The notes under the pieces are model-generated. The model did no database searches. It was given only the letters and a program-made list of their open reading frames with translations, and was not told the DNA's origin. A program made the translations under genes and the position numbers. A stretch of DNA of 22,154 nucleotides, from positions 1-22,154 of IMG/VR virus record IMGVR_UViG_3300032331_001408. The stretch is one strand, 5' to 3'. The stretch comes from a virus. Of this stretch, positions 15,193 through 21,741 are shown in pieces (positions within the stretch are counted from its first letter, which is position 1; the number at the start of each line of letters is the position of its first letter).

Positions 15193-16803
15193 TTAGTCTC
15201 CCATTGGATCTTGAAGTTCATCGTCCTCAGCTTCATAATCATTTTCAACTTCTTCCCCTTCTTCGGTTTCTTCTAATTCATTAACTGAAACTACTTCATC
15301 TTCATCTTCTTTTTCTACATTTGTAGAATTATCTTGTTCAGTAATATCTGATAACGCTGTATTAGATGGTTTATATAACATCCAAAGAGGAACATCGTAT
15401 TGTTCTGCCATAGATTTAATCTCGGCAGCTTCAATAGCACGACGCTGGATCATAGTTGAGAAGTGTTCTCCGTTTTCTTGACATTCTTCACCGAGAGTCT
15501 TTAGGCCAAACTCAATGTCGGCGCGGTTTTGTGCCGCGTCGCGTCCAGCGTCAACAGTTACGCGCTTAGGTGTTGTCCAAATTACCTTATTCCAATTTTC
15601 ACATTCAGGTAATTCACCTTTAGCAATACCATCGGCAATAACATAACACCATACAGGCGTTAAGAAGCGATTGATAAGAACGTTTTGGCGTTTTTGAAAT
15701 TTGCGATCTGCCTTTGCAACAATAAGTCTCATTGAAGCGCCGCTTGCCTTCGATGGATCGTGAGTAAATTCGTATGGTAAAAATCCAGCAAGTGAGTCGC
15801 GAATTAAATGTTCGTTAAAACCTACAAACGTAGCATTTGGACGATTTGATTGAAAAGACTCAAGACGTTCACCAGGTGCTAATGCTAAAATCTTACCTCC
15901 AATGAATGTGGAAGCTTCATTTGGGTTTGTTACGCCATCGCCTTGATAATCTTGAGGGCGCATGCCAAACGCTTCAAAGTCAGATTGAGCGCCATCGAAT
16001 TGTGCTGTTTCGCGCGTTAAAGTTCTGACAATATCGCTGTTCATTTTAACAGCAAATTTCTCTAAACTCAGAACTTCAAGCATATCAACAATGTTATTGA
16101 TACTATGTTGAAGCGGAGAGTAAGCTCTAGCGCCTGAGGCAAGCTCAGGTTCAAATACGTGCATTACAGCATTAGCTGGAACCTTGCGACTAGATCCGTC
16201 TGATTTGATAACGTTATAAAATATTGGTTTTCCATATTTACCAAATGTAATTCCGTCCACTTCGCTAGGTGGTGGGGCGCCAGATTGATTACTTGAAACT
16301 CTATGAGCTTCAATTAGCTGTATTCTGCAACGACCATATTCGTCGCGGGTCTTAATTGGGAAGATCTCTCCATCACGATCCATCAAACGGCAAACAATAA
16401 ACTGTTGTTCGTAAAAATTAAATCTATTTGTAATATCGCACTTATTTCTAGCCCAATCGTGAAAATAGTCCTCAAGTTGTTTATCAATTATTGAATTACC
16501 TGTTCTAGCTTGTGCGGTAATACCACTTCCTACGGAATAAGTTGCATTGTCATCAATCGCTTGTCTTACAATTCCGCTATTCAACTCCAACCAACGCATT
16601 TTGCGCGTTGTTTCGAGCCGATCGAAAACTGTCATCGTTTTCTTGAAATCTGTAGGCCACGAACTCCAGATCCAAGAACGCTTGTTGCTGAATTTTGCCG
16701 ACTCGAAGTTACTGAATATGCCTGGCCCCCCTGTAGCTTGCTTATTCAGATTTGGTGACTTATCACCAATCTTAGGTTTTTTTGTAGTAGGTTTGCGCGC
16801 CAT
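15193..16803 (-). CDS. Portal protein, lambda family
   Basis: A 536-residue portal forming the DNA channel at one head vertex. Recognised features are the order, the length, the helix-rich core with RWLELNSGIVRQAIDDNATY, the segment IQLIEAHRVSSNQ, NAVMHVFEPE and SGARAYSPLQHSINNIVDML, and the late segment WTTPKRVTVDAGRDAAQNRA, as in lambda gpB-type portals. The C-terminus (about residues 495-536) is strongly acidic with runs of Glu/Asp. The N-terminal 20 residues are basic and Lys-rich. The gene follows the gpW-like gene with a five-base gap and has AGAGG about 12 bases ahead of the ATG. It may be proteolytically trimmed by the protease; that is inferred. Confidence 0.9.
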   Translation of the reverse strand: MARKPTTKKPKIGDKSPNLNKQATGGPGIFSNFESAKFSNKRSWIWSSWPTDFKKTMTVFDRLETTRKMRWLELNSGIVRQAIDDNATYSVGSGITAQARTGNSIIDKQLEDYFHDWARNKCDITNRFNFYEQQFIVCRLMDRDGEIFPIKTRDEYGRCRIQLIEAHRVSSNQSGAPPPSEVDGITFGKYGKPIFYNVIKSDGSSRKVPANAVMHVFEPELASGARAYSPLQHSINNIVDMLEVLSLEKFAVKMNSDIVRTLTRETAQFDGAQSDFEAFGMRPQDYQGDGVTNPNEASTFIGGKILALAPGERLESFQSNRPNATFVGFNEHLIRDSLAGFLPYEFTHDPSKASGASMRLIVAKADRKFQKRQNVLINRFLTPVWCYVIADGIAKGELPECENWNKVIWTTPKRVTVDAGRDAAQNRADIEFGLKTLGEECQENGEHFSTMIQRRAIEAAEIKSMAEQYDVPLWMLYKPSNTALSDITEQDNSTNVEKEDEDEVVSVNELEETEEGEEVENDYEAEDDELQDPMGD

Positions 16804-16808
16804 AAATA

Positions 16809-17051
16809 TTAAAGTCCTCTAAAGTTATTCAACATATTACCAACCCTAGTTCTATCAATAGAACCATATACGGCTGGATTTTTAATCTGCAACGCATAGC
16901 GACATTCAAGCAGAACAGTTGGTGGATCAATAGGCCAATCTTTACGAATGTCAGATCCACTATCTTTATACTCCATGATAGTTTTTCCTTCAGCAACAAT
17001 TTCAGCAGCTTTGTTTTTAATGTTCTCAATTTGCTCAAGAGTAAGGGTCAT
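16809..17051 (-). CDS. gpW-like head-tail joining protein
   Basis: An 80-residue protein between terminase and portal, the place of lambda gpW (68 residues), which joins tail to filled head. It begins MTLTLEQIENIKNKAAEIVA, a helix like the N-terminal helix of gpW, then a short strand segment and a second helical end. The start at 17051 is preferred because AAAGGG lies seven bases before it and the length fits gpW; an in-frame ATG at 17099 adds 16 residues but lies only six bases after the 15-base motif and lacks a ribosome site. If the motif starts transcription, the first start would be nearly leaderless. Confidence 0.6.
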   Translation of the reverse strand: MTLTLEQIENIKNKAAEIVAEGKTIMEYKDSGSDIRKDWPIDPPTVLLECRYALQIKNPAVYGSIDRTRVGNMLNNFRGL

Positions 17052-17105
17052 GAATATACCCTTTGGTGAAGTAGAACCGCGATAATGAACGAAAGCCATA
17101 ACTTT

Positions 17106-17120
17106 TAGCCAATAGTCAAA
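17106..17120 (-). promoter_or_regulatory. Late-block motif, copy 5 (portal block)
   Basis: Minus-strand TTTGACTATTGGCTA, a match to TTKGACWWWWGGCWA, comes directly after a terminator-like repeat at the end of the terminase gene and heads the joining protein, portal and protease genes. Confidence 0.6.
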
Positions 17121-17199
17121 GAAAAGAGACTGTTACCTCCCGAACAACCACCATAACAACAGCCACTATTATTACGGAGAAAAAAGAAGGTAACAGTCT
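17121..17199 (-). terminator. Terminator-like inverted repeat after terminase
   Basis: Arms agactgttacc (17127-17137) and ggtaacagtct (17189-17199) are perfect 11-base complements separated by a 51-base loop. On the minus strand a T-rich stretch (TCTCTTTTCTTTG) follows. The long loop is unusual for a simple terminator, so a structured RNA is an alternative. Confidence 0.5.
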
Positions 17200-17211
17200 T
17201 AAATTCATCTT

Positions 17212-19062
17212 TTATGACTCAGGCGGCTTGTCAACAGCTTTTTCGTTAGTTGCGTTTTTATTTTTACCCTTACCTATCAATTTAGCCATTAAAGCTGGCA
17301 AAATGCCCATAGTCTCGCAATCCCATAGGTGATTTGGGCGATCTCCAATCTGCAACCAAATGGGCTTACCTGTCTCGGTTCGGCTTCTATGCTCGGATTG
17401 CATTTGCTTTCGGTATTCGTCCCCGCAATTCGACGCGTAAGTATGGTGTCCAGCTTTGCGAAGTCGCATAAGCGTATCTTTTAAAATTAAATTTGAATAA
17501 TGGAACACCCGACAGGACTGTTTTCCAATCTGTGCTATTTTGGCTGGTGAGTAAGGTCGATAGGCAATCTTCATTCCGTAGGGCGTTTGAACCTTCCAGG
17601 GGAAGTCTGTATTGCCAGATCCCTTTGTGGCGTTCCAGCCGTAGGTCGCGCAATTTCTATAAACCTCATCCATGTTTGGACCATCACCTGAGTCCACAAA
17701 TGTAAATATCTCAGCTACCTTGTAACTTACCTGTAATTGTCTTACCTGTTCCCAAGTATCAACGTATTCCCAATGGACAATACGGCTCTTACCATCTGCT
17801 GACCAAGATCTTATCAAGATATAAAACCCCTTTCGCTGAACGTCAACAGTCATAAACCTTAATTTAATAAAACTAGTGTTCTTCAACTGATCTTCGTCAA
17901 ACGGCGGCGCAACTACCTTGCTGTTAATACTCGCAGCTTCATCAACCCAATCTTCTCCCAATAAATAACCGCTAGGCAATACTTCACCGCCATCATCATC
18001 AGGTTCATCACTCCAAGATAGCGCCAGGCGCTTTTGTTTGAAATCGCGACGCTTGGTATCATCTCCAGCATTACTTTCTGAATTGGCGGCTTCAATGCAC
18101 TCAACGGCAAGATCACCCCAACTCAATCCCCATAGCATAGACAAAGCGTTAAAATGAAATCCGCGACGTCCTTTAGGCGCTGATGTATTGATTGGGACGT
18201 ACTCAGCTTTTGCTAGCATTTCAGCCCTTACGCTATTTCTATCTAGGTATCTATGCTTACAACTCTTGCACTCATATTCACAACCAGATCTTACGGCGTC
18301 CAAATTCCAACCTGTTGCTGTCTTAGAGTTTTCTGGGTATTTCAACTGAGTCCATTCAAAAGGTTGTCTAAAGTCACATTTAACACATCTGAAAGACCAT
18401 TCAGCACGATCAGTAGAATTAAATAAATTAGTAAATTCATCGTTATCCACGCCACCTTGAGAAACGAACACAGATTTACCTTGCCATGCAAAAGCTGTTC
18501 TACGCGCAAGCGATTGAGTTAAAGCACCATTAGGCCATAGCCAGCACTCGTCACCACCTAGAAATCTGATTGATCGCCGTTGTAAATTCTTAGTATTGTG
18601 AGCGCCTAATACCCAAATAACATTTCTATCAAATTGGGTAGTATTCCATTTGCTTTTAAGATTGTTGTTCAATCTGTCTCTTGTAGGCGGTGTGCTTTCC
18701 CACAATGGGCGCAAGCGAGTTTCCTGCCAATCTTGCGCGTTCTCATTTACGTCTTGAAGTAATAACGTTGGTCCAGGTGTTCTAGAAGGAATAAAAGCTG
18801 ACCATAATTCTAGGATCATAGACTTACCAGATTGAACGTTACCCATCACGACAATCGTTTCAACTTCAGGATCTTGTAACGCGCGAAGTATAGGCGCTAA
18901 GTATGGCGTTGACTCAATTCTAAATGGTCCTTGCTGAGGAGAATAAGGTATGTTCTTAACGTTCTTTTCTAACCATGCAATTATATCACCATCAGGATCT
19001 GGGGCAAGAAGCGCCCTAAGATTGTTTTCAAATATTTGGACTGTTTTATTATCAACAATCAT
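17212..19062 (-). CDS. Terminase large subunit, GpA family
   Basis: A 616-residue motor and nuclease that cuts and packages DNA. The ATPase has GNVQSGKS at residues 74-81 (variant Walker A of the GpA group) and IRFLGGDE at 165-172 (Walker B and catalytic Glu). Cys pairs CVKC (226-229) and CEYECKSC (261-268) form the zinc-binding insertion common to GpA-type terminases. The nuclease part begins near FMTVDVQ (Asp407), with FVDSGDGPN (about 455-463) as a second acidic site. The length fits lambda gpA (641 residues). Such terminases usually cut at cos sites, so a cos-type genome is likely. Its ATG overlaps the methyltransferase stop by four bases. Confidence 0.93.
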   Translation of the reverse strand: MIVDNKTVQIFENNLRALLAPDPDGDIIAWLEKNVKNIPYSPQQGPFRIESTPYLAPILRALQDPEVETIVVMGNVQSGKSMILELWSAFIPSRTPGPTLLLQDVNENAQDWQETRLRPLWESTPPTRDRLNNNLKSKWNTTQFDRNVIWVLGAHNTKNLQRRSIRFLGGDECWLWPNGALTQSLARRTAFAWQGKSVFVSQGGVDNDEFTNLFNSTDRAEWSFRCVKCDFRQPFEWTQLKYPENSKTATGWNLDAVRSGCEYECKSCKHRYLDRNSVRAEMLAKAEYVPINTSAPKGRRGFHFNALSMLWGLSWGDLAVECIEAANSESNAGDDTKRRDFKQKRLALSWSDEPDDDGGEVLPSGYLLGEDWVDEAASINSKVVAPPFDEDQLKNTSFIKLRFMTVDVQRKGFYILIRSWSADGKSRIVHWEYVDTWEQVRQLQVSYKVAEIFTFVDSGDGPNMDEVYRNCATYGWNATKGSGNTDFPWKVQTPYGMKIAYRPYSPAKIAQIGKQSCRVFHYSNLILKDTLMRLRKAGHHTYASNCGDEYRKQMQSEHRSRTETGKPIWLQIGDRPNHLWDCETMGILPALMAKLIGKGKNKNATNEKAVDKPPES

Positions 19063-19586
19063 TTAGTTTTTATCATGCTTCCATCAAGTGAAATTAGTAT
19101 TCCTTTGATTAAACCTTTCTCAAGAGCGTCCATTACAACCAAAGTATTGTTTTGTCCGTAGCTGATCAAACACGAAGGCGCGCCAGCTGCGTCTGATTTA
19201 GTTCCGTCAACGTGGTGAAAACAAAGTCTGCCTTTGAAAAAGAATATGCTATCTGCATAAGGCCAGATGTAGTCGAAAAACGTTGATGTTTCTGTCCTGG
19301 AAAAAATTAAAGCTATTCCGTTTTTATGGTTTGCTAGCTTTTCCATCCATAGTTTTGTTTGCGTTCCGTAAGGCGGGTTCATCCACACACGAACACTTGA
19401 GTCACCCCAATCGGAAGTTAATCCATCGGTAATTTGATTAAATGTCTTTTCTGCAATTTTCCAGGGTGGTGTAATTGGAGAACAAGGATCCAGATCAAAC
19501 GGACCAAGAGCGTCGGTTATATATTGAGGCGTCAACCATTCATCTTTTCCGTCTGATGACTTTTCATGTGAAAATGCTTTGCTCAT
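19059..19586 (-). CDS. Phage DNA N-6-adenine methyltransferase
   Basis: A 175-residue member of the small phage adenine methyltransferase group (Dam-like, PF05869 type by motif). It carries DEWLTP (15-20), the AdoMet-associated FDLDPCS (30-36), the catalytic VWMNPPYG (67-74) and GAPSCLISYG (135-144). It adds methyl groups to adenine in the phage DNA, probably protecting it from host restriction; the target site cannot be read from the sequence. It lies between the two terminase subunits and overlaps both by four bases, so it is expressed with packaging. No target-recognition domain is evident, as is normal for this short family. Confidence 0.85.
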   Translation of the reverse strand: MSKAFSHEKSSDGKDEWLTPQYITDALGPFDLDPCSPITPPWKIAEKTFNQITDGLTSDWGDSSVRVWMNPPYGTQTKLWMEKLANHKNGIALIFSRTETSTFFDYIWPYADSIFFFKGRLCFHHVDGTKSDAAGAPSCLISYGQNNTLVVMDALEKGLIKGILISLDGSMIKTK

Positions 19587-20218
19587 TCTGTTTCGATTTC
19601 GTCAATGGTATCGGTTATTTCTTCTTTAGGAAGTTCAATAGGTGTTTCAATCATTTCATTTGCTACGTCATCAGCTTGACCAGCTAGACGCGTAAGCATT
19701 TTATTCACTTCTGTTTCTATTGCTTTCATGGCTGTTCCTGGCGCGTCAGGATTTGCTTTAGCGGATACCTTTAATGGCAATAAACTAATTTCATTACGGA
19801 TAGAAAGAATTACTTTACCAAACGTATCTATTGCCGTTTGGGTTTTGATAAGTTCCCTATTGGCAATTTGCCGAGCTTGTAATTCTCTTTCTAGTGATAC
19901 TAGGGTTTTAACAAGCTTATCGTAGGTAGCATAGGACTTGGCTTGCTGCGGAGATCGCTCGCGTAGATCTTCAAGGTATTGGTCGTATGCTAGAGCTTTT
20001 AATTCCCTGTGTTTTTCGACGATCTTAGCAAAGTCCTCATCTACGATTTCACCATTGATCGGGACAATACTGTTATCAGTCCGTCTGGTCATCTTTTCGG
20101 CATACCAAGCTTCAGCTGCTTCAATGCTGCTATCTGGCATACCTTCTCGGAGATAGGCGTTAATGGTCTGTCTTGAAAGACCTAAACGTTCGGCTATGTC
20201 AACGGCTCTTACTTTCAT
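19583..20218 (-). CDS. Putative terminase small subunit
   Basis: A 211-residue protein with an N-terminal helix-turn-helix (MKVRAVDIAERLGLSRQTIN) as in Nu1-like small terminases that bind the packaging site. A long helical, probably coiled-coil region follows (SYATYDKLVKTLVSLEREL and nearby), and an acidic C-terminus (KEEITDTIDEIETE). It precedes the methyltransferase and large terminase with four-base overlaps. Size and layout fit a Nu1/terS protein. A general HTH regulator is the alternative, but position strongly favours packaging. Confidence 0.7.
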   Translation of the reverse strand: MKVRAVDIAERLGLSRQTINAYLREGMPDSSIEAAEAWYAEKMTRRTDNSIVPINGEIVDEDFAKIVEKHRELKALAYDQYLEDLRERSPQQAKSYATYDKLVKTLVSLERELQARQIANRELIKTQTAIDTFGKVILSIRNEISLLPLKVSAKANPDAPGTAMKAIETEVNKMLTRLAGQADDVANEMIETPIELPKEEITDTIDEIETE

Positions 20219-20718
20219 TTCTTGCGGCGCTTGGCGCTTTGTTTTGAGATCTCACAGGTTTCGGTGCAGCGCATGTAAATACTTGGTTCAATGTTTAATC
20301 GTTTCTGAATTTGCTTTACGCGCCAGGAAATCGTGGCTCGCTTGACGTCATATTTCTTGGCAACGTCAGCCATAGACTTATAGGTTCTATACCCAAGCGC
20401 AAGTCTTATGCAATCATTGTGCATAAGAACTTCTTTGTTTGTCGTGCAATCTAGCGCGTCTATTACCTTAGCGATAATTGATGACAATACGTTGACTACT
20501 CCATCATTGTTTTCCTCGTCTCTCAGATCCGCTTTCCATTCGTTTATCGTAATTGGCCTACAAAACTTTTCCTGGTCGTAAATGTATCGGTGCGGCTTTG
20601 GCACACCATCGTCGTTAATGTCGTATATGTTAAATCCAGCGTCCGTAAGTTCTTTTCTTTGCTCAGGTGTTAATCCATCTACAAAAGCTTTCCATTCATT
20701 TTCTATTTCTTCATTCAT
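20215..20718 (-). CDS. HTH DNA-binding regulator, sigma region 4-like
   Basis: A 167-residue protein with a helix-turn-helix near residues 115-141 (SMADVAKKYDVKRATISWRV) that resembles region 4 of sigma factors and related regulators. The N-terminal half is acidic and has no recognised domain; the C-terminus is basic (KQSAKRRKK). Its stop overlaps the small terminase start by four bases. It is the best candidate in the window for a factor acting on the 15-base late-block motif, but that link is inferred from presence alone. No membrane or enzymatic motif is seen. Confidence 0.6.
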   Translation of the reverse strand: MNEEIENEWKAFVDGLTPEQRKELTDAGFNIYDINDDGVPKPHRYIYDQEKFCRPITINEWKADLRDEENNDGVVNVLSSIIAKVIDALDCTTNKEVLMHNDCIRLALGYRTYKSMADVAKKYDVKRATISWRVKQIQKRLNIEPSIYMRCTETCEISKQSAKRRKK

Positions 20719-20927
20719 TTGTTGTTTCTTAGATTGGTTAAACTTGTGACAATCTGAACCAGAGAGCGCGCGTCATCTATCATCCATTTGAAGTTGCGCC
20801 TATCTGACTCAGTTACATCAAGATCCAACATGATGGCTACATACGCCGTAACTAGGTTACTTGAAACCGCGTTTGCTTTTTCAATTATAGCTTCCAGCTG
20901 CTCGTCATCTGACTCACTTGTAATCAT
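20715..20927 (-). CDS. Small protein of unknown function
   Basis: A 70-residue acidic, mostly helical protein (MITSESDDEQLEAIIEKANA ... RSLVQIVTSLTNLRNNK) with no recognised family. It overlaps the next gene by four bases, which supports a real operon member. A 16-base palindrome overlaps its start codon. It may be a small partner of the adjacent HTH protein, but nothing in the sequence proves this. Confidence 0.5.
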   Translation of the reverse strand: MITSESDDEQLEAIIEKANAVSSNLVTAYVAIMLDLDVTESDRRNFKWMIDDARSLVQIVTSLTNLRNNK

Positions 20928-20942
20928 GAATAAACTTATTCA
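20927..20942. promoter_or_regulatory. Palindrome over start of small gene
   Basis: tgaataa and ttattca are perfect 7-base arms around a two-base centre, covering the start codon of the 70-residue gene. It is a possible operator for one of the adjacent HTH proteins. Confidence 0.4.
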
Positions 20943-20950
20943 CATACTTA

Positions 20951-20965
20951 TCAACATTAGTCAAC
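20951..20965 (-). promoter_or_regulatory. Degenerate late-block motif
   Basis: Minus-strand GTTGACTAATGTTGA resembles the 15-base motif TTKGACWWWWGGCWA in its TTGAC and W4 parts but lacks GGC. It lies in the short gap before the 70-residue gene. It is a weak candidate only. Confidence 0.25.
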
Positions 20966-21298
20966 GTTAATTATATACATTCCGTTGGACTGTCTTAGGA
21001 ATAGACCATGCTTGATACAAAGTCTGGTAAGGCACCAAGCTTTCGTGGTGGTCATTTCATCGCCATAGAACTCTTGCCAATACTCCGACACCTGATCCCG
21101 AAGGCGGCTAGCCGTCATGGGTTCTTTGGGCAAGTTACTGATGATTGCCTTTACAAGTTTCACCCTCTCCAAACTCGCCTGGGTTTTCTGGCGGTTCAGA
21201 TTGTTGATATGGTTAGTCATGTTCTCGCGGTTCCTACTCCAGATCTTTTTCCAATATCCAGAAAAGTGGCGGCGGTTGTTAGGTTTTTGGTTTTTCAT
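20957..21298 (-). CDS. Small winged-helix-like protein
   Basis: A 113-residue basic protein and first gene of the packaging block. The N-terminal 40 residues are rich in Lys, Arg and Asn (MKNQKPNNRRHFSGYWKKIW). The rest, with LPKEPMTASRLRDQVSEYW and a final GLFLRQSNGMYIIN, resembles a winged-helix fold with a terminal hairpin, so DNA or RNA binding is likely. The upstream region lacks a ribosome-binding site; Met27 at 21220, with AGGA 11 bases before it, is an alternative start. The family is not recognised. Confidence 0.55.
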   Translation of the reverse strand: MKNQKPNNRRHFSGYWKKIWSRNRENMTNHINNLNRQKTQASLERVKLVKAIISNLPKEPMTASRLRDQVSEYWQEFYGDEMTTTKAWCLTRLCIKHGLFLRQSNGMYIINVD

Positions 21299-21393
21299 AA
21301 AGGTTTAGGGGGGTGGGGGTCAAATAGCTTTTTATTTTGCGTAGCCCCCGAAGGGTGGCATAAGCAGAAATAAATGGCGTAGCCAGCTATTTC

Positions 21394-21436
21394 AGTATTT
21401 GTATTAGAGCAATAGTATTTGCTCTATAAATACTAT
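21394..21436. repeat. Iteron-like and competing hairpin repeats
   Basis: AGTATTTG occurs at 21394-21401 and again at 21414-21421, exactly 20 bases apart, with an inverted AAATACT at 21428-21434. Two hairpins overlap here: TAGAGCAA/TTGCTCTA (21405-21426) and ATAGTATTT/AAATACTAT (21412-21436); only one can form at a time. Confidence 0.5.
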
Positions 21437-21454
21437 GTTAATTTCTATGTCGCG

Positions 21455-21510
21455 ATATATGTCAACCATATATGTAAGTCACGTATATCAGATCGTATAA
21501 CCGACATATC
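21455..21510. repeat. Short repeats ATATATGT and CGTATA
   Basis: ATATATGT occurs at 21455-21462 and 21468-21475 (13 bases apart). CGTATA occurs at 21482-21487 and 21494-21499 (12 bases apart), followed by GACATATC. The near-helical spacing suggests binding sites. Confidence 0.35.
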
Positions 21511-21624
21511 AAAAAGTGCATAAATTTCATAATACAAAATGGTTTTTAGCGAGGTGGGCTTTCTAAAGCGCCCTGCCGCCTCTCCCCCCTAAATAGATTT
21601 CTTAGGCGGGGTATGTCGCGCCGA

Positions 21625-21681
21625 CGTCGAGCGCCGCGCGTCCGTCGAGCTGCGCGCTGTCCGCGATTTGTGCGCGATTTG
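21625..21681. repeat. G+C-rich short direct repeats
   Basis: CGTCGAGC occurs at 21625-21632 and 21643-21650 (18 apart). CGCGATTTG occurs at 21662-21670 and 21673-21681 (11 apart). They lie between the composition change and the terminator. Confidence 0.4.
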
Positions 21682-21686
21682 ATCAG

Positions 21687-21718
21687 GCATAGAAAAGGCG
21701 GCGCTGTGAACGCCGCCT
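21687..21718 (-). terminator. Rho-independent terminator
   Basis: Stem aggcggcg / cgccgcct (21696-21718, 8 base pairs, 7-base loop) is followed on the minus strand by TTTTCT. It lies 24 bases past the stop of the G+C-rich gene at 21742 and separates it from the late region. Confidence 0.8.
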
Positions 21719-21741
21719 AGTCGGTCGGGAGGGTTGGGGTT

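Larger units (their letters stand above)
21304..21593. repeat. 10-base inverted repeat bounding a 290-base block
   Basis: TTTAGGGGGG (21304-21313) and CCCCCCTAAA (21584-21593) are exact reverse complements and bound almost exactly the A+T-rich non-coding block. Similarity continues imperfectly a few bases on the inner side. The meaning is unknown. Confidence 0.45.
21299..21741. other. Non-coding control or origin-like stretch
   Basis: No gene is supported in this stretch. From left to right it holds a G-rich run (21308-21320), a leader able to pair aaatagct (21322-21329) with agctattt (21385-21392), an A+T-rich core (about 21390-21545) with several direct and inverted repeats, a C-rich run (21584-21589), and then a sharp shift to G+C-rich sequence containing short tandem repeats and a terminator. 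On the minus strand TTGACA is present at 21460-21465, but no good -10 box lies at 17 bases from it. It probably holds the start of the leftward late transcripts and may hold a replication origin. Confidence 0.5.

Noticed and set aside
5657-17120. Sigma-54 promoter reading of the GGC-containing motif
   Set aside because: The GG-N10-GC spacing and TTGCA element are missing in the five copies.
21299-21741. tRNA, CRISPR array or IS end in the non-coding stretch
   Set aside because: No cloverleaf, no regular repeat-spacer pattern, and no transposase or target duplication; only short repeats are seen.
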